Part shown: one piece after another, positions 41,789 through 49,598 of the stretch
Layout: each line of letters opens with the position of its first letter
Position numbering within the stretch: the stretch's first letter is position 1
Assembly (NCBI RefSeq): GCF_000962805.1
Contig: NZ_JZTW01000016.1
Location: forward strand, 48,851 to 112,850
Reading direction: 5' to 3'
Length of the DNA stretch: 64,000 bases
Source: Pseudarthrobacter chlorophenolicus
Lineage (GTDB): Bacteria; Actinomycetota; Actinomycetes; Actinomycetales; Micrococcaceae
Translations under genes and position numbers: made by a program
The notes under the pieces: generated by a model
Database searches by the model: none
What the model saw: the letters and a program-made list of their open reading frames with translations, nothing else
Told to the model about the DNA's origin: nothing

Positions 41789-42343
41789 GTGCCCGCCCAC
41801 CACGCCTTCCGCCCGACGGCCGCTGCCGCGGCAACGCACTCCGGCGGCTCCCCGAGGGGCGCGTACCGGTACCGGGGAACGCCGCAGCCGGACCCTGCCG
41901 CCGCCCGGGTTAGCGAGATCCGGGACCTCCTGGAGCAGCAGCGGCGGATGATTTCCCTCCGTTCCAGCCGGCTGCGGGCCCTGTTCTCCGAGCTCAACGA
42001 ACGCGTGGCGCAGGCCGTCTGCGACGGCGTGAAGGTCACCACCATCGCGCAGGCTGCGGGCGTGCCGGTCACCACGGTCCGCGGCATCGGGCTGGGCCGG
42101 GACGGGTTGTATCCCTCGGGCCTGCCGGCCGAGGACCAGTTGCGCACCATCGCCGGGATCGCGGACGAGGTGTCCGCCGTCGAAGCCGCGCGCGCCGCCG
42201 TCGAACGCCACCGTGTGCAGGTACTGGCGGCAGCGCGGAAGCAGCGCCTGCTGGACGATTACCAACTCGCCTCCGCCAGTGGCCTGAAGCACGACGAAAT
42301 CCGCAAGATGACACGAGGCGTTAACACCGGTCCGGAGGACTGA
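41789..42343 (+). CDS. Hypothetical protein with helix-turn-helix-like segment
   Basis: 184 residues from a GTG with AAGGAG six bases upstream (an ATG 96 bp earlier lacks a ribosome site). The first 40 residues are low complexity. The rest is helical: SEIRDLLEQQRRMISLRSSRLRALFSELNERVAQAVCDG, then VKVTTIAQAAGVPVTTVRGIG, which looks like a HTH, and a C-terminal helix pair with GLKHDEIRKMTRG as a possible second HTH. It may be a small DNA-binding protein. No close family comes to mind. It is divergent from the aminotransferase. Confidence 0.7.
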   Translation: MPAHHAFRPTAAAAATHSGGSPRGAYRYRGTPQPDPAAARVSEIRDLLEQQRRMISLRSSRLRALFSELNERVAQAVCDGVKVTTIAQAAGVPVTTVRGIGLGRDGLYPSGLPAEDQLRTIAGIADEVSAVEAARAAVERHRVQVLAAARKQRLLDDYQLASASGLKHDEIRKMTRGVNTGPED

Positions 42344-42457
42344 CCGAACGCATCCGGCAGGTTCTTCTGACCCTGTTGAGCGCGCGGAAACGGTGCTGGA
42401 ATTGCCAGGGCAGTACGGGAATATTGTGGCCCCGGCCCGGCGTTGTTGCCGTGTTCG

Positions 42458-42513
42458 GAAGAATCTGTCCAGAAGAATCAGTCGGGAAGAATCCCGTCGG
42501 AAGAACCTGTGCA
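42458..42513. repeat. Tandem repeat, four copies of a 14-bp unit
   Basis: GAAGAATC/GAAGAACC starts at 42458, 42472, 42486 and 42500, exactly 14 bp apart. The remaining six bases of each unit vary. The array lies 41 bp before the DUF4193 start, in its leader or promoter. Confidence 0.8.
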
Positions 42514-42554
42514 GGCGATTCCGGATTTCAACAGCCAGAGAGGAGAACGCATTA

Positions 42555-42854
42555 ATGGCAGTTGACTACGACGCTCCACGGGTGACGCCGGAAGACGAAC
42601 CGAACGTTGCCATCGACGAGCTGAAGGGCGACAAGCCGGGACGCCGCGAGGCTGCTCCCGATGTGGACGAGACTGACCTGGCGGACAGCTTTGAGCTCCC
42701 CGGGGCCGATCTGTCCCACGAGGAACTGCAGGTCCAGGTTGTCCCGGTCCAGGCGGACGAGTTCACGTGCATGTCCTGCTTCCTGGTCCACCACCGCAGC
42801 CAGCTGGCGCGGGAAAAGGACGGGAAGAAGTACTGCAAGGAATGCGAGTCCTGA
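42555..42854 (+). CDS. DUF4193 domain zinc-ribbon-like protein
   Basis: 99 residues: MAVDYDAPRVTPEDEPNVAIDELK at the start, an acidic middle, and a C-terminal zinc ribbon CMSCF...YCKEC. This matches DUF4193, a conserved actinobacterial family of unknown function. AGAGGAGAAC precedes the ATG. A tandem repeat upstream and a hairpin at the stop codon frame the gene as a single unit. Confidence 0.88.
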   Translation: MAVDYDAPRVTPEDEPNVAIDELKGDKPGRREAAPDVDETDLADSFELPGADLSHEELQVQVVPVQADEFTCMSCFLVHHRSQLAREKDGKKYCKECES

Positions 42855-42884
42855 GCGGCCACGCGGAGGCGGCGGTTGGCCGCT
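42854..42884 (+). terminator. Hairpin after DUF4193 gene
   Basis: AGCGGCCA and TGGCCGCT around a 15-nt loop, beginning at the last base of the stop codon; weak TCCGCC tail. Confidence 0.5.
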
Positions 42885-42912
42885 TCCGCCCCGCCGTCTG
42901 GGCCACCCACCC

Positions 42913-42954
42913 TGGAAAGCCCTTTCCAAGCGTGGCCGTCCCTGATTGAATGAA
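42913..42954 (+). promoter_or_regulatory. Two operator-like sites before the BNR-4 gene
   Basis: A perfect palindrome TGGAAAG-CC-CTTTCCA (42913-42928; arms like the IclR consensus TGGAAAT/ATTTCCA). Thirteen bases on is CTGATTGAATGAA (42942-42954), which matches 11 of 13 positions of the site TTCATTGAATGAA found at 47128. Confidence 0.55.
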
Positions 42955-44284
42955 GCACGCGACCCTTCTTCAATCACACAGAACGGCTTTCACAGTGCGC
43001 ATCAATGACAACGGGGCATGGTGCTGGTTCCAGGACGAACGCGCCCTCATCGATCCGGCCAACAACACCCTCCTGGTGGGTTCCGTCGCCGCCCCGGAAG
43101 GGCCTGGTGGTGCTGAACGGGGCGGCAACATCGAGGTGGCAGTCCTTGACTTATCCACGGGGCACAGCCAGGTCCACGTGCTGCATGAACGGCTGGAATC
43201 CGACGACCACAACGCCCCCGCGCTGCTGATCCGGCCGGATGGCAGGTACGTGGCGATGTACGCCAGGCACAAAACGGACAACTACTCCCGCTGGCGCGTC
43301 TCCGTCCGGCCGCACGACGCCTCCGAGTGGGAGCCCGAGCAGGTCTTTGACTGGACCGAGCTGGCCGGCGGCCGCGGCGCCACCTATTCCAACCTGCACC
43401 GGCTGGACGCCGAATCCCGCGTCTACAACTTTGTCCGCGCCATCAATGACGATCCCACCATGCTGGTGTCCGGAGACGACGGCAGCACCTGGAGCTATGG
43501 CGGCAAGCTCTTCACCCGCCCCAAGGTGGGTTACGTCAACGGCTACACCCGCTACTGGGGCAACGGCGTGGACCGGATCGACCTCATCACCACGGACCAC
43601 CACCCCCGCGACTTCAACAACAGCATTTACCACGGCTTCCTCCACGGCGATGCGCTGCACGATGCCGCGGGCCAGGTGGTGGGCAAGCCGCTCCTGGGGT
43701 CCACGGGCGTCAACCAGGACACCCTCACCACGGTTTTCCAGGCCGGCACCGAGATCGAAGGCGATGTCCTAACCCATGCATGGACGGCAGACCTGCGAGG
43801 GCAGGGCAACCAGCTGGCGGCCATCATCAGCTGCCGGGCCAACGACGTCAACGGGCCGCTGCAGCGGGTACAGCGGCTCGACGTCGACGACCACCGGCTG
43901 CTCTATGCACGCTTCGACGGAACGGAATGGGCCCTGCACCCGTTGGCCGTGGCCGGCCCGGGCCTGCTCCCCCACGAGCAGGACTACACAGGACTGGGTG
44001 CCGTGGATCCCAACAACCTGGACCAGGTCTACATCTCAACTCCGGTCCACCCCGGCACCGGCGAAGCCACGGACCACTACGAGATCTACCGCGGACTGAC
44101 GTCCGACGGCGGCGCCGGCTGGAGCTGGCACGCAGTGACGGAAAACTCCGGCATGGACAACCTCCGCCCCATGGTGGTTCCAGGAGATCCGTCCGTCCAC
44201 GCCGTCCTCTGGTTCCGCGGCAGCATGACCTCGTCGCAGGCGTACACGGCCGAAGTCGTGGGGCACATCAGCCGCGCGGAATAA
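42950..44284 (+). CDS. BNR-4 repeat protein, possible cytoplasmic polysaccharide lyase or glycosidase
   Basis: 444 residues. FTVRINDNGAWCWFQDERALIDPANNTLLVGSVA is the usual start of BNR-4 proteins, followed by beta-propeller segments (DDHNAPALLIRPDGRYVAMYARH, YSNLHRLDAESRVYNFVRA, TRYWGNGVDRIDLITTDHHPRD, NDVNGPLQRVQRLDVD). Relatives include propeller lyases acting on uronic-acid polymers such as PL24/PL25. No signal peptide is seen, so it probably works on imported oligosaccharides. The ATG lies inside the operator-like repeat and lacks a ribosome site; a GTG 45 bp downstream (VRINDNGAW) may be the true start. It is first of a three-gene carbohydrate operon. The reaction is not established. 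Confidence 0.75.
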   Translation: MKHATLLQSHRTAFTVRINDNGAWCWFQDERALIDPANNTLLVGSVAAPEGPGGAERGGNIEVAVLDLSTGHSQVHVLHERLESDDHNAPALLIRPDGRYVAMYARHKTDNYSRWRVSVRPHDASEWEPEQVFDWTELAGGRGATYSNLHRLDAESRVYNFVRAINDDPTMLVSGDDGSTWSYGGKLFTRPKVGYVNGYTRYWGNGVDRIDLITTDHHPRDFNNSIYHGFLHGDALHDAAGQVVGKPLLGSTGVNQDTLTTVFQAGTEIEGDVLTHAWTADLRGQGNQLAAIISCRANDVNGPLQRVQRLDVDDHRLLYARFDGTEWALHPLAVAGPGLLPHEQDYTGLGAVDPNNLDQVYISTPVHPGTGEATDHYEIYRGLTSDGGAGWSWHAVTENSGMDNLRPMVVPGDPSVHAVLWFRGSMTSSQAYTAEVVGHISRAE

Positions 44285-44417
44285 CCCCAGCCCCGCACCC
44301 GGCAACGCTCATTCCCGCAGGGCGCGGTCCCGCAGGCCGCAGCACAGTGGACCTGAACGATTCTGATCGAACCACCCAAACCCGTTGACCCGTCCAGGGC
44401 ACCCGCAAAGAATGGTT

Positions 44418-44430
44418 GAAACGATATTTC
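44418..44430 (+). promoter_or_regulatory. Weak LacI-like site before the isomerase gene
   Basis: GAAACGATATTTC, symmetric at four of six pairs, 19 bp before the TTG start. Suggestive only. Confidence 0.25.
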
Positions 44431-44449
44431 TCACACACCGGGGAGACCC

Positions 44450-45391
44450 TTGCAGTACCTTCCAGAGGGCCGCCCGGTCCTGACCGTTTCCACCCTGGGT
44501 GCCCCCGGCGAAGGGCTCGGCACCGTGCTGGGCTGGCTGGCCGCGAACGGGGTAGCAGGCGTTGAACTGCGGCTTGCGCCGGGCCAGATCGCAGCGCCGG
44601 CGATGACCCGGCAGGACCGTGCCCGCCTCCGTTCGGAGGTGGCGGACGCCGGCGTGGCCATCACCGGGCTGGCCAGCTATATCCGTGTTGCGGACCCGGC
44701 GCCGGACGAACTCGTAGTGGGCGCATTGGAGGCCGCACTGATCCTGGCGGCCGACCTTGGCGCACCCACCGTCCGGGTCTTTCCGGGCGCCCCCACGGAG
44801 CCCGCGGACTACCGGCAGGTTCCCCGGACGACGGCGGCCCGGCACGAAGTCAACGCCCTCGCCGCCCGGCGCCTCACCGCCGTCGGCCGCCTAGCCGAAG
44901 AGCTGGACGTATTCCCGGCACTGGAAACCCACGACTCCCACCCCCGCGGACGGGACATCGCCGACATCCTGGGCCGGGTGGAGGGAAGGGTGGGCGCCGT
45001 CTGGGACCTGATGCACCCCTGGCGTGTGGGCGAAAGCCTCGAGGATACGTGGAACATCCTGGCACCCTGGCTCACCAACGGCCTGGGCAGCGTCCAGGTC
45101 AAAGACGCCGGGCTGCCGGAGAGCCGGACCCCGGTGCCGATCGGGAGCGGCACCCTCCCGGTGGGCGGCTTCGCCCGGCTCCTCAAGGACCGCGGCTACA
45201 CCGGACTCCTGTGCCTGGAATGGGAGAAGGCGTGGCACCCCGATGCGGTCCGGCTGGACGCCGCCCTCGAGTCCACCAAGGCCTGGTTCCTGCGGCACTG
45301 GCCGGACCGCGGGGCGGCGCTTGAGCAGCAGGCCGGGAGCCCAGACCAGCAGCCCGTTTCAGCCCAGGACACCGTTGTGGAGACACCGTGA
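44450..45391 (+). CDS. Sugar phosphate isomerase/epimerase family (xylose isomerase-like TIM barrel)
   Basis: 313 residues from TTG with GGGGAGA before it. The barrel shows GVAGVELRLAPGQIAAPAM, APTVRVFPGAP, FPALETHDSHPRGRDIADI (Glu metal ligand), VGAVWDLMHPWRVGES (Asp, His), VQVKDAG and GLLCLEWEKAWHPD (final Glu). These are the ligands of the two-metal AP-endonuclease/xylose isomerase-like superfamily, which isomerises or epimerises keto-sugars and inositol derivatives. Its stop overlaps the next start (GTGA). The substrate is presumably the sugar produced by the operon's BNR-4 enzyme. Confidence 0.85.
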   Translation: MQYLPEGRPVLTVSTLGAPGEGLGTVLGWLAANGVAGVELRLAPGQIAAPAMTRQDRARLRSEVADAGVAITGLASYIRVADPAPDELVVGALEAALILAADLGAPTVRVFPGAPTEPADYRQVPRTTAARHEVNALAARRLTAVGRLAEELDVFPALETHDSHPRGRDIADILGRVEGRVGAVWDLMHPWRVGESLEDTWNILAPWLTNGLGSVQVKDAGLPESRTPVPIGSGTLPVGGFARLLKDRGYTGLLCLEWEKAWHPDAVRLDAALESTKAWFLRHWPDRGAALEQQAGSPDQQPVSAQDTVVETP

Positions 45392-47106
45392 ACACGCAGC
45401 AAGACCTCAATTTCGACTACTCCCCCTGGACCTTCCGGGACAACGCCTCCACCGTGCAGCGTGCGGCGCAGCGGGAACGGCAGCGGATTCTGGCAGGCAA
45501 GAACGGCATCACCATCGGCGAAGGGGCCTACGTTTCCCCGCTGGCCATGGTGGACCCGGACAGCCTGGCCCTGGGGGACGAATCGCTGATCGCCGCCCAC
45601 GCGTACCTCACCGGGGACCTGCGGATCGGCAGCAACTGTACGGTGAACGCCTTCACGGTGGTGCGCGGCACGATCAGCATGGGCGACGGCGTCCGCATCG
45701 GCGCGCACACATCGATCCTTGGTTTCAACCACTCCATGGAGCCGTCAGAACCGGTGTTCCGGCAGCCGCTCACCAGCAAGGGCATCGTGTTCGGCGACGA
45801 CGTCTGGATCGGCTCCAACGCGGTGGTGCTGGACGGCGTCACCATCGGCTCGCACGCTGTCATCGCGGCCGGTGCCGTGGTGACCAAGGACGTGCCCGAC
45901 TGGGCGGTGGTCGGCGGCAACCCCGCACGGTTCATCCGGGACAGGCGCACGCCCCGCAAGCCCGCCGATGGGCAAGGGGCCGCCCCCAGCGGTGATGGGA
46001 TCCTGCGGGAACGGCTGGCGTTCTTCGCAGGAATTGCCCGGACCGACGCCCCGGCGATCATCGCCCGCTCATGGCAGCAGGAGGCGTCCGGCACCGATGG
46101 TTTCGGCGAGGGCCGCTACGTGGACCGTCCGGGAGCGGCCGCAACAGTCCGGGCCCACTGTGACGCTGTGGAAATTGCCGATCTCCTCCTCCGCACCACT
46201 CCCCCGCAGCTCAGCAGGGACGCCCACGTGGACCGGCTCGCGTCGCTGCAGGATCCACGGACCGGGCTGGTGCCCGAGTACGGCCCGGACGGGCTGCCGG
46301 CCGCCGGTGAACTGGTTTTCGGGAACGGGGCGGCCACGTACCACGTGCTGTCCGTTGGCTACGCCCTCGACCTGCTGGGCAGCGGGTTCAAGCACCCCAT
46401 CCACACGGTGGCCGGGACCGGGCCAGCCGATCTGGCGGAACGGCTGAACGCGCTGCCGTGGCGGAAGGAAGCCTGGGAGTCCGGCGCCTGGGTGGATGCC
46501 TGGGGAACTGCGGAGTACTGGAACCTGGCCCGCACTGCGGACGCAGGCCCTGAAAGCACCGGCACCCTGGAGACCCTGTTCGGCTGGCTCCTGACCCGGG
46601 TCAACAGCGCCGCGGGAACCTGGGGGACGCCGTCGGCCGATACCCGGCTCAAGGTGGTCAACGGCTATTACCGGCTGACCCGCGGCACCTTCGCCCAGTT
46701 CGGCCTGCCGGTCCCCCACCCGGAACAACTGATCGACACCGTCCTGGAGCACGGGGCTGATTCCCGGTACTTCGCGGCGGGCCGGCAGAACGCCTGCAAC
46801 GTGCTCGACGTGGTCCATCCCCTCTGGCTCGCACGGAAACAGTCGACGCATCGGGACGCGGACATCAAGGCCTGGGCCACAATCCAGCTGAACCACGCCC
46901 TCGGCCAGTGGCACCCCGGGCAGGGCATGGCCTTCAGTGCGGCTCCGGAGAGCGGCCAGCAGAACCTGCCCGGCCTGCAGGGAACCGAAATGTGGCTCAG
47001 CATCATCTGGTACCTGGCGGACCTGCTGGGACACTCGGAGGCGCTGGGCTACCGCCCCCGCGGCGTGCACCGGCCGGAGCCGGCTTTCCTGCTCCCCACG
47101 CTGTAG
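45388..47106 (+). CDS. Fusion: hexapeptide O-acetyltransferase plus alpha-helical (alpha/alpha-barrel-like) domain
   Basis: 572 residues. Residues about 40-190 form a left-handed beta-helix with hexapeptide repeats (ITIGEGAYVSPLAMV, LRIGSNCTVNAFTVV, VRIGAHTSIL, VWIGSNAVVLDGVTIGSHAVIAAGAVVTKDVPDWAVVGGNPARFI), as in maltose or galactoside acetyltransferases with the catalytic-type His in GFNHSM. Residues about 205-572 are a separate helical domain with repeated helix pairs and motifs LASLQDPRTGLVPEYGPDG, GGNGAATYHVLSVGYAL-like, ESGAWVDAWGTAEYW and NACNVLDVVHPLWL, like alpha/alpha toroid enzymes (terpene cyclase or glycosidase folds). GTG start overlaps the previous stop. The pairing could mean an acetyltransferase and a hydrolase acting on the same sugar. 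No function can be stated for the second half. Confidence 0.75.
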   Translation: MNTQQDLNFDYSPWTFRDNASTVQRAAQRERQRILAGKNGITIGEGAYVSPLAMVDPDSLALGDESLIAAHAYLTGDLRIGSNCTVNAFTVVRGTISMGDGVRIGAHTSILGFNHSMEPSEPVFRQPLTSKGIVFGDDVWIGSNAVVLDGVTIGSHAVIAAGAVVTKDVPDWAVVGGNPARFIRDRRTPRKPADGQGAAPSGDGILRERLAFFAGIARTDAPAIIARSWQQEASGTDGFGEGRYVDRPGAAATVRAHCDAVEIADLLLRTTPPQLSRDAHVDRLASLQDPRTGLVPEYGPDGLPAAGELVFGNGAATYHVLSVGYALDLLGSGFKHPIHTVAGTGPADLAERLNALPWRKEAWESGAWVDAWGTAEYWNLARTADAGPESTGTLETLFGWLLTRVNSAAGTWGTPSADTRLKVVNGYYRLTRGTFAQFGLPVPHPEQLIDTVLEHGADSRYFAAGRQNACNVLDVVHPLWLARKQSTHRDADIKAWATIQLNHALGQWHPGQGMAFSAAPESGQQNLPGLQGTEMWLSIIWYLADLLGHSEALGYRPRGVHRPEPAFLLPTL

Positions 47107-47127
47107 CCGCGCGCCGGCACCGGGCTG

Positions 47128-47140
47128 TTCATTGAATGAA
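47128..47140. promoter_or_regulatory. Palindromic operator TTCATTGAATGAA
   Basis: Perfect 6-1-6 palindrome 87 bp before the quercetinase-like gene. Similar sites at 42942 (11/13) and 53384 (12/13) precede the two other transcription units of the same block. Confidence 0.65.
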
Positions 47141-47227
47141 AACCCAGCCTGACGCGCGGCCGGCGGTCCGTCATGCTGGTGGGGACTCACTCTCCGGCCG
47201 TGCCGGGCGACCCGAAAGAAGGAACCG

Positions 47228-48298
47228 ATGTCCCTCAGCGTGGAGGAAATGAACAAGCAGCTGCCCGTGGCCAATGCGCTGCCGGGCGAGGCCGTCCCGT
47301 ACTACATGGCCTCGGGCGAGGGCGCCCGGTATGAGATCAACGGGCAGCTGGTCACAGTCATCGCCCGGGCTGCGGACACGGGCGGCATCTTCAGCGCCGC
47401 CTACATTTCCGGCGGCATGGGCGCCGAGTCGCCGTTCGTCAGCCACAGCATCGAGCACAAGACCCTCTACGTTTTCGACGGGATCCTGCACGTATGGCTG
47501 CCGGGTGAAAGCCGCATCTTGACTCCCGGCGACTCCGTGGTCATCCCGCCGAACACGCCGCACGCCTATCGCATGGCCAGCCACTACACCCGCTTCCTGA
47601 ACTGGATGACGCCCGGCGGCGGCGAGGCCTACTACGAGCGGGTGGGCACGCCCATCGATTCGCACGTCCCGCCGGTCCGTCCCGGCCACAAGGCAAGCCT
47701 GCAGGAGCAGGCAGAGGTGGGTGCCGAGTTCGGGATCACCTTCCCGGACGTGGAGCGCGTGGCGCCGTCGTTCAAGCACGACGCCGGGCTGCCGCCCACG
47801 CAGAGCCCCTACTTCCTCAGCGCCGGCGAGGGTGAGCGGCTGGTCAGTTACCAGACGATGTTCACCTACCTGTCCCGCCCCGCCAATACCGGATCGAACT
47901 ACTTTGCCGTGCACACGAAAGGCGCCAAGTCGCCTTACATCCCCCTGCACTTCCACTCGGAACATACAGAGAACTTCCTGTGCACCGAGGGGCGCATGTG
48001 GCTCTACGCCAACGGGCGCGAGGTACTGCTGACCAAGGGCGATTTCCTGCACGCCCCCGCCGGCACCGTCCACTCTTTTGCGTTCGACGCCCACAACACC
48101 CAGATGGTGGGCTTCCTGACGCCGTCGGTGTTCAACGGGTTCTTCGAATACTTCAACAAACCCACCGAGGACTACATGTACACCGAGGGCGGCCAGCCCT
48201 ACATGGACATGGAAGGCTTTGGCCGGGCCCAGGCGGAGATGGACCTTACCGTCGTCGGGCCCCCGCCGCAGCGCCGCGCAGCCCTGGACATCCCGTAG
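47228..48298 (+). CDS. Bicupin dioxygenase, quercetin 2,3-dioxygenase-like
   Basis: 356 residues in two cupins, closely following the layout of Bacillus quercetinase YxaG/QdoI (PYFLSAGEGERLVSY, GDFLHAPAGTVHSF, MVGFLTPSVFNGFFEYFNKP). Quercetinase opens the flavonol C ring with O2, releasing CO. The C-terminal cupin keeps all metal ligands: His241, His243, Glu248 and His282. The N-terminal cupin has lost two of four (Val71 and Lys78 in place of His and Glu; His73 and His112 remain), so only one metal site is expected. No signal peptide. AAAGAAGGA precedes the ATG. It is monocistronic, with a palindromic operator before it and a terminator behind. Confidence 0.85.
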   Translation: MSLSVEEMNKQLPVANALPGEAVPYYMASGEGARYEINGQLVTVIARAADTGGIFSAAYISGGMGAESPFVSHSIEHKTLYVFDGILHVWLPGESRILTPGDSVVIPPNTPHAYRMASHYTRFLNWMTPGGGEAYYERVGTPIDSHVPPVRPGHKASLQEQAEVGAEFGITFPDVERVAPSFKHDAGLPPTQSPYFLSAGEGERLVSYQTMFTYLSRPANTGSNYFAVHTKGAKSPYIPLHFHSEHTENFLCTEGRMWLYANGREVLLTKGDFLHAPAGTVHSFAFDAHNTQMVGFLTPSVFNGFFEYFNKPTEDYMYTEGGQPYMDMEGFGRAQAEMDLTVVGPPPQRRAALDIP

Positions 48299-48306
48299 AC
48301 ATGACG

Positions 48307-48340
48307 AAGGCCCGGACTTCCGAAAGGAAATCCGGGCCTT
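48307..48340. terminator. Terminator between dioxygenase and DUF3500 genes
   Basis: Stem AAGGCCCGGACTTCC/GGAAATCCGGGCCTT (one mismatch), GAAA loop, tail CTGCTTT. Serves convergent genes. Confidence 0.88.
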
Positions 48341-48362
48341 CTGCTTTGGCGGCGAAGTTCGG

Positions 48363-49598
48363 TCAGGTGGTGGCTTGTTTGACCAGTTCGCGGCCGTAGT
48401 CGTTGCCGTTGGGGGTGCGGACCACGGTGTGCATGTGGAACGGGGCCGGTTCATCATTGCTGAGGAACACCCCGGTGTGGTGGTCCAGTTCCAGCACCAC
48501 CACCGGGCTCTGGAGGCGGAAGTAAAACGCCTCGTCCCCCGCCCAGCCGCCGATCCAGCTGAAGTACGTCTCGCCGTACTGCTCCTGGACCTCCCGACGG
48601 CGGGCCGCCCGGGGTCCGTCCGGAAGGTAGCCGATGAAGTCGTCCACCACGGCGTCCAGGAGTTCGCGGGCTTCCGCCGGCATGTCCGCCACCAGGATGC
48701 CCTCGTACGGGATCTCGCGGTTGTCCTGGAAGCAGCCGCCCAAATGCCGCTCGTCGCCCGGGTGGACGCGTCCTTCGGGCATCGCCGGGTCAACCATGGA
48801 GCCGTAGGACACGGTACGTGGGCGCAGGTCCGCCGGCAGGGCACCCATCAGCTCCCGGGCCAGCGCGATGCGTTCCTTGAACACCTTCACGCCCCGGTGC
48901 GGGCCGGCGTCGATCATATCCGGCTCGGCCCCCATGAACACCGGTGAGATCACCAGCTGCGTCCCGGCCACTAAGCAATTCAGTGCCGCATGGTGGCCAA
49001 AGAGCTGCCACCCCCACGGCTCGGTCTCTGAAGGCTCCCCGTACAGGGCGAAGTTGTAGCTGAACTCGTTCATGAGCAGCGGCAGCTCCACCAGGTCGCC
49101 CAGGAAGCCGTTGATCCGCATCAGGTTCCGGACCAGCTCAAACCCTTCGGCGCTGAGGCTGGCCTCCACCACACCCAGGACGGCGTCGCGCACCGGGGCA
49201 TCGAGCTCGTCCAGGCGCAGCCCGGTGTCATGCTGCATGAACTCGGGGTTGGCCCAGCTCTGCCACTCCGGCGCGTCCACGGCGTAGGTGAGCGTCCCAG
49301 CCTGTTCCGGCGTGAGGGTGCCCAGGAGCTTGCGCGCGGCGGCCACCATATCCGTCGTCGGCGCTTCCTCCCCGGGCCGGGCGGGTGCGAGCCGAAACAG
49401 GCCTTCACGCCGGACGCCGTCGCTGGTGATACCGGTGAACGGCTGCGGATACAGCTTCTGCCAGCCCTCGATCATCGGGCCCGCGAAGGAGTCGGTCTTC
49501 GCGGCCGCGGCATATTCGCGGGCGTTCAGGCCGCGGATCCCCGCTACGCGCGGGTGGTCCGGGGCAAACAGATAGTCACGGAATGACGGCGTTGGCAC
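48363..49598 (-). CDS. DUF3500 domain protein
   Basis: 411 residues; GTG start with GAGGAG, overlapping the monooxygenase stop by 23 bp. The order of conserved blocks, GLFRLAPARPGEEAPTTDMV, EASLSAEGFELVRNLMRINGFLGD, GWQLFGHHAALNCLVAGTQLVISPVFMGAEPD, SWIGGWAGDEAFYFRLQSPVVVLELDHHTGVF and FHMHTVVRTPNGNDYG, matches DUF3500, a family without known activity. The paired His and the H-x-H near the end could bind a metal. No signal peptide is seen. As last gene of an operon with an aromatic monooxygenase and a FAH hydrolase, a catabolic enzyme role is likely (inference). Confidence 0.82.
   Translation of the reverse strand: MPTPSFRDYLFAPDHPRVAGIRGLNAREYAAAAKTDSFAGPMIEGWQKLYPQPFTGITSDGVRREGLFRLAPARPGEEAPTTDMVAAARKLLGTLTPEQAGTLTYAVDAPEWQSWANPEFMQHDTGLRLDELDAPVRDAVLGVVEASLSAEGFELVRNLMRINGFLGDLVELPLLMNEFSYNFALYGEPSETEPWGWQLFGHHAALNCLVAGTQLVISPVFMGAEPDMIDAGPHRGVKVFKERIALARELMGALPADLRPRTVSYGSMVDPAMPEGRVHPGDERHLGGCFQDNREIPYEGILVADMPAEARELLDAVVDDFIGYLPDGPRAARRREVQEQYGETYFSWIGGWAGDEAFYFRLQSPVVVLELDHHTGVFLSNDEPAPFHMHTVVRTPNGNDYGRELVKQATT

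Noticed and set aside
42458..42513. CRISPR array
   Set aside because: Units are 14 bp with only 8 conserved bases and no spacers; reported as a tandem repeat instead.
42950..44284. Sialidase
   Set aside because: BNR-type propeller, but no Asp-box repeats (SxDxGxxW) in series and no arginine triad evident.
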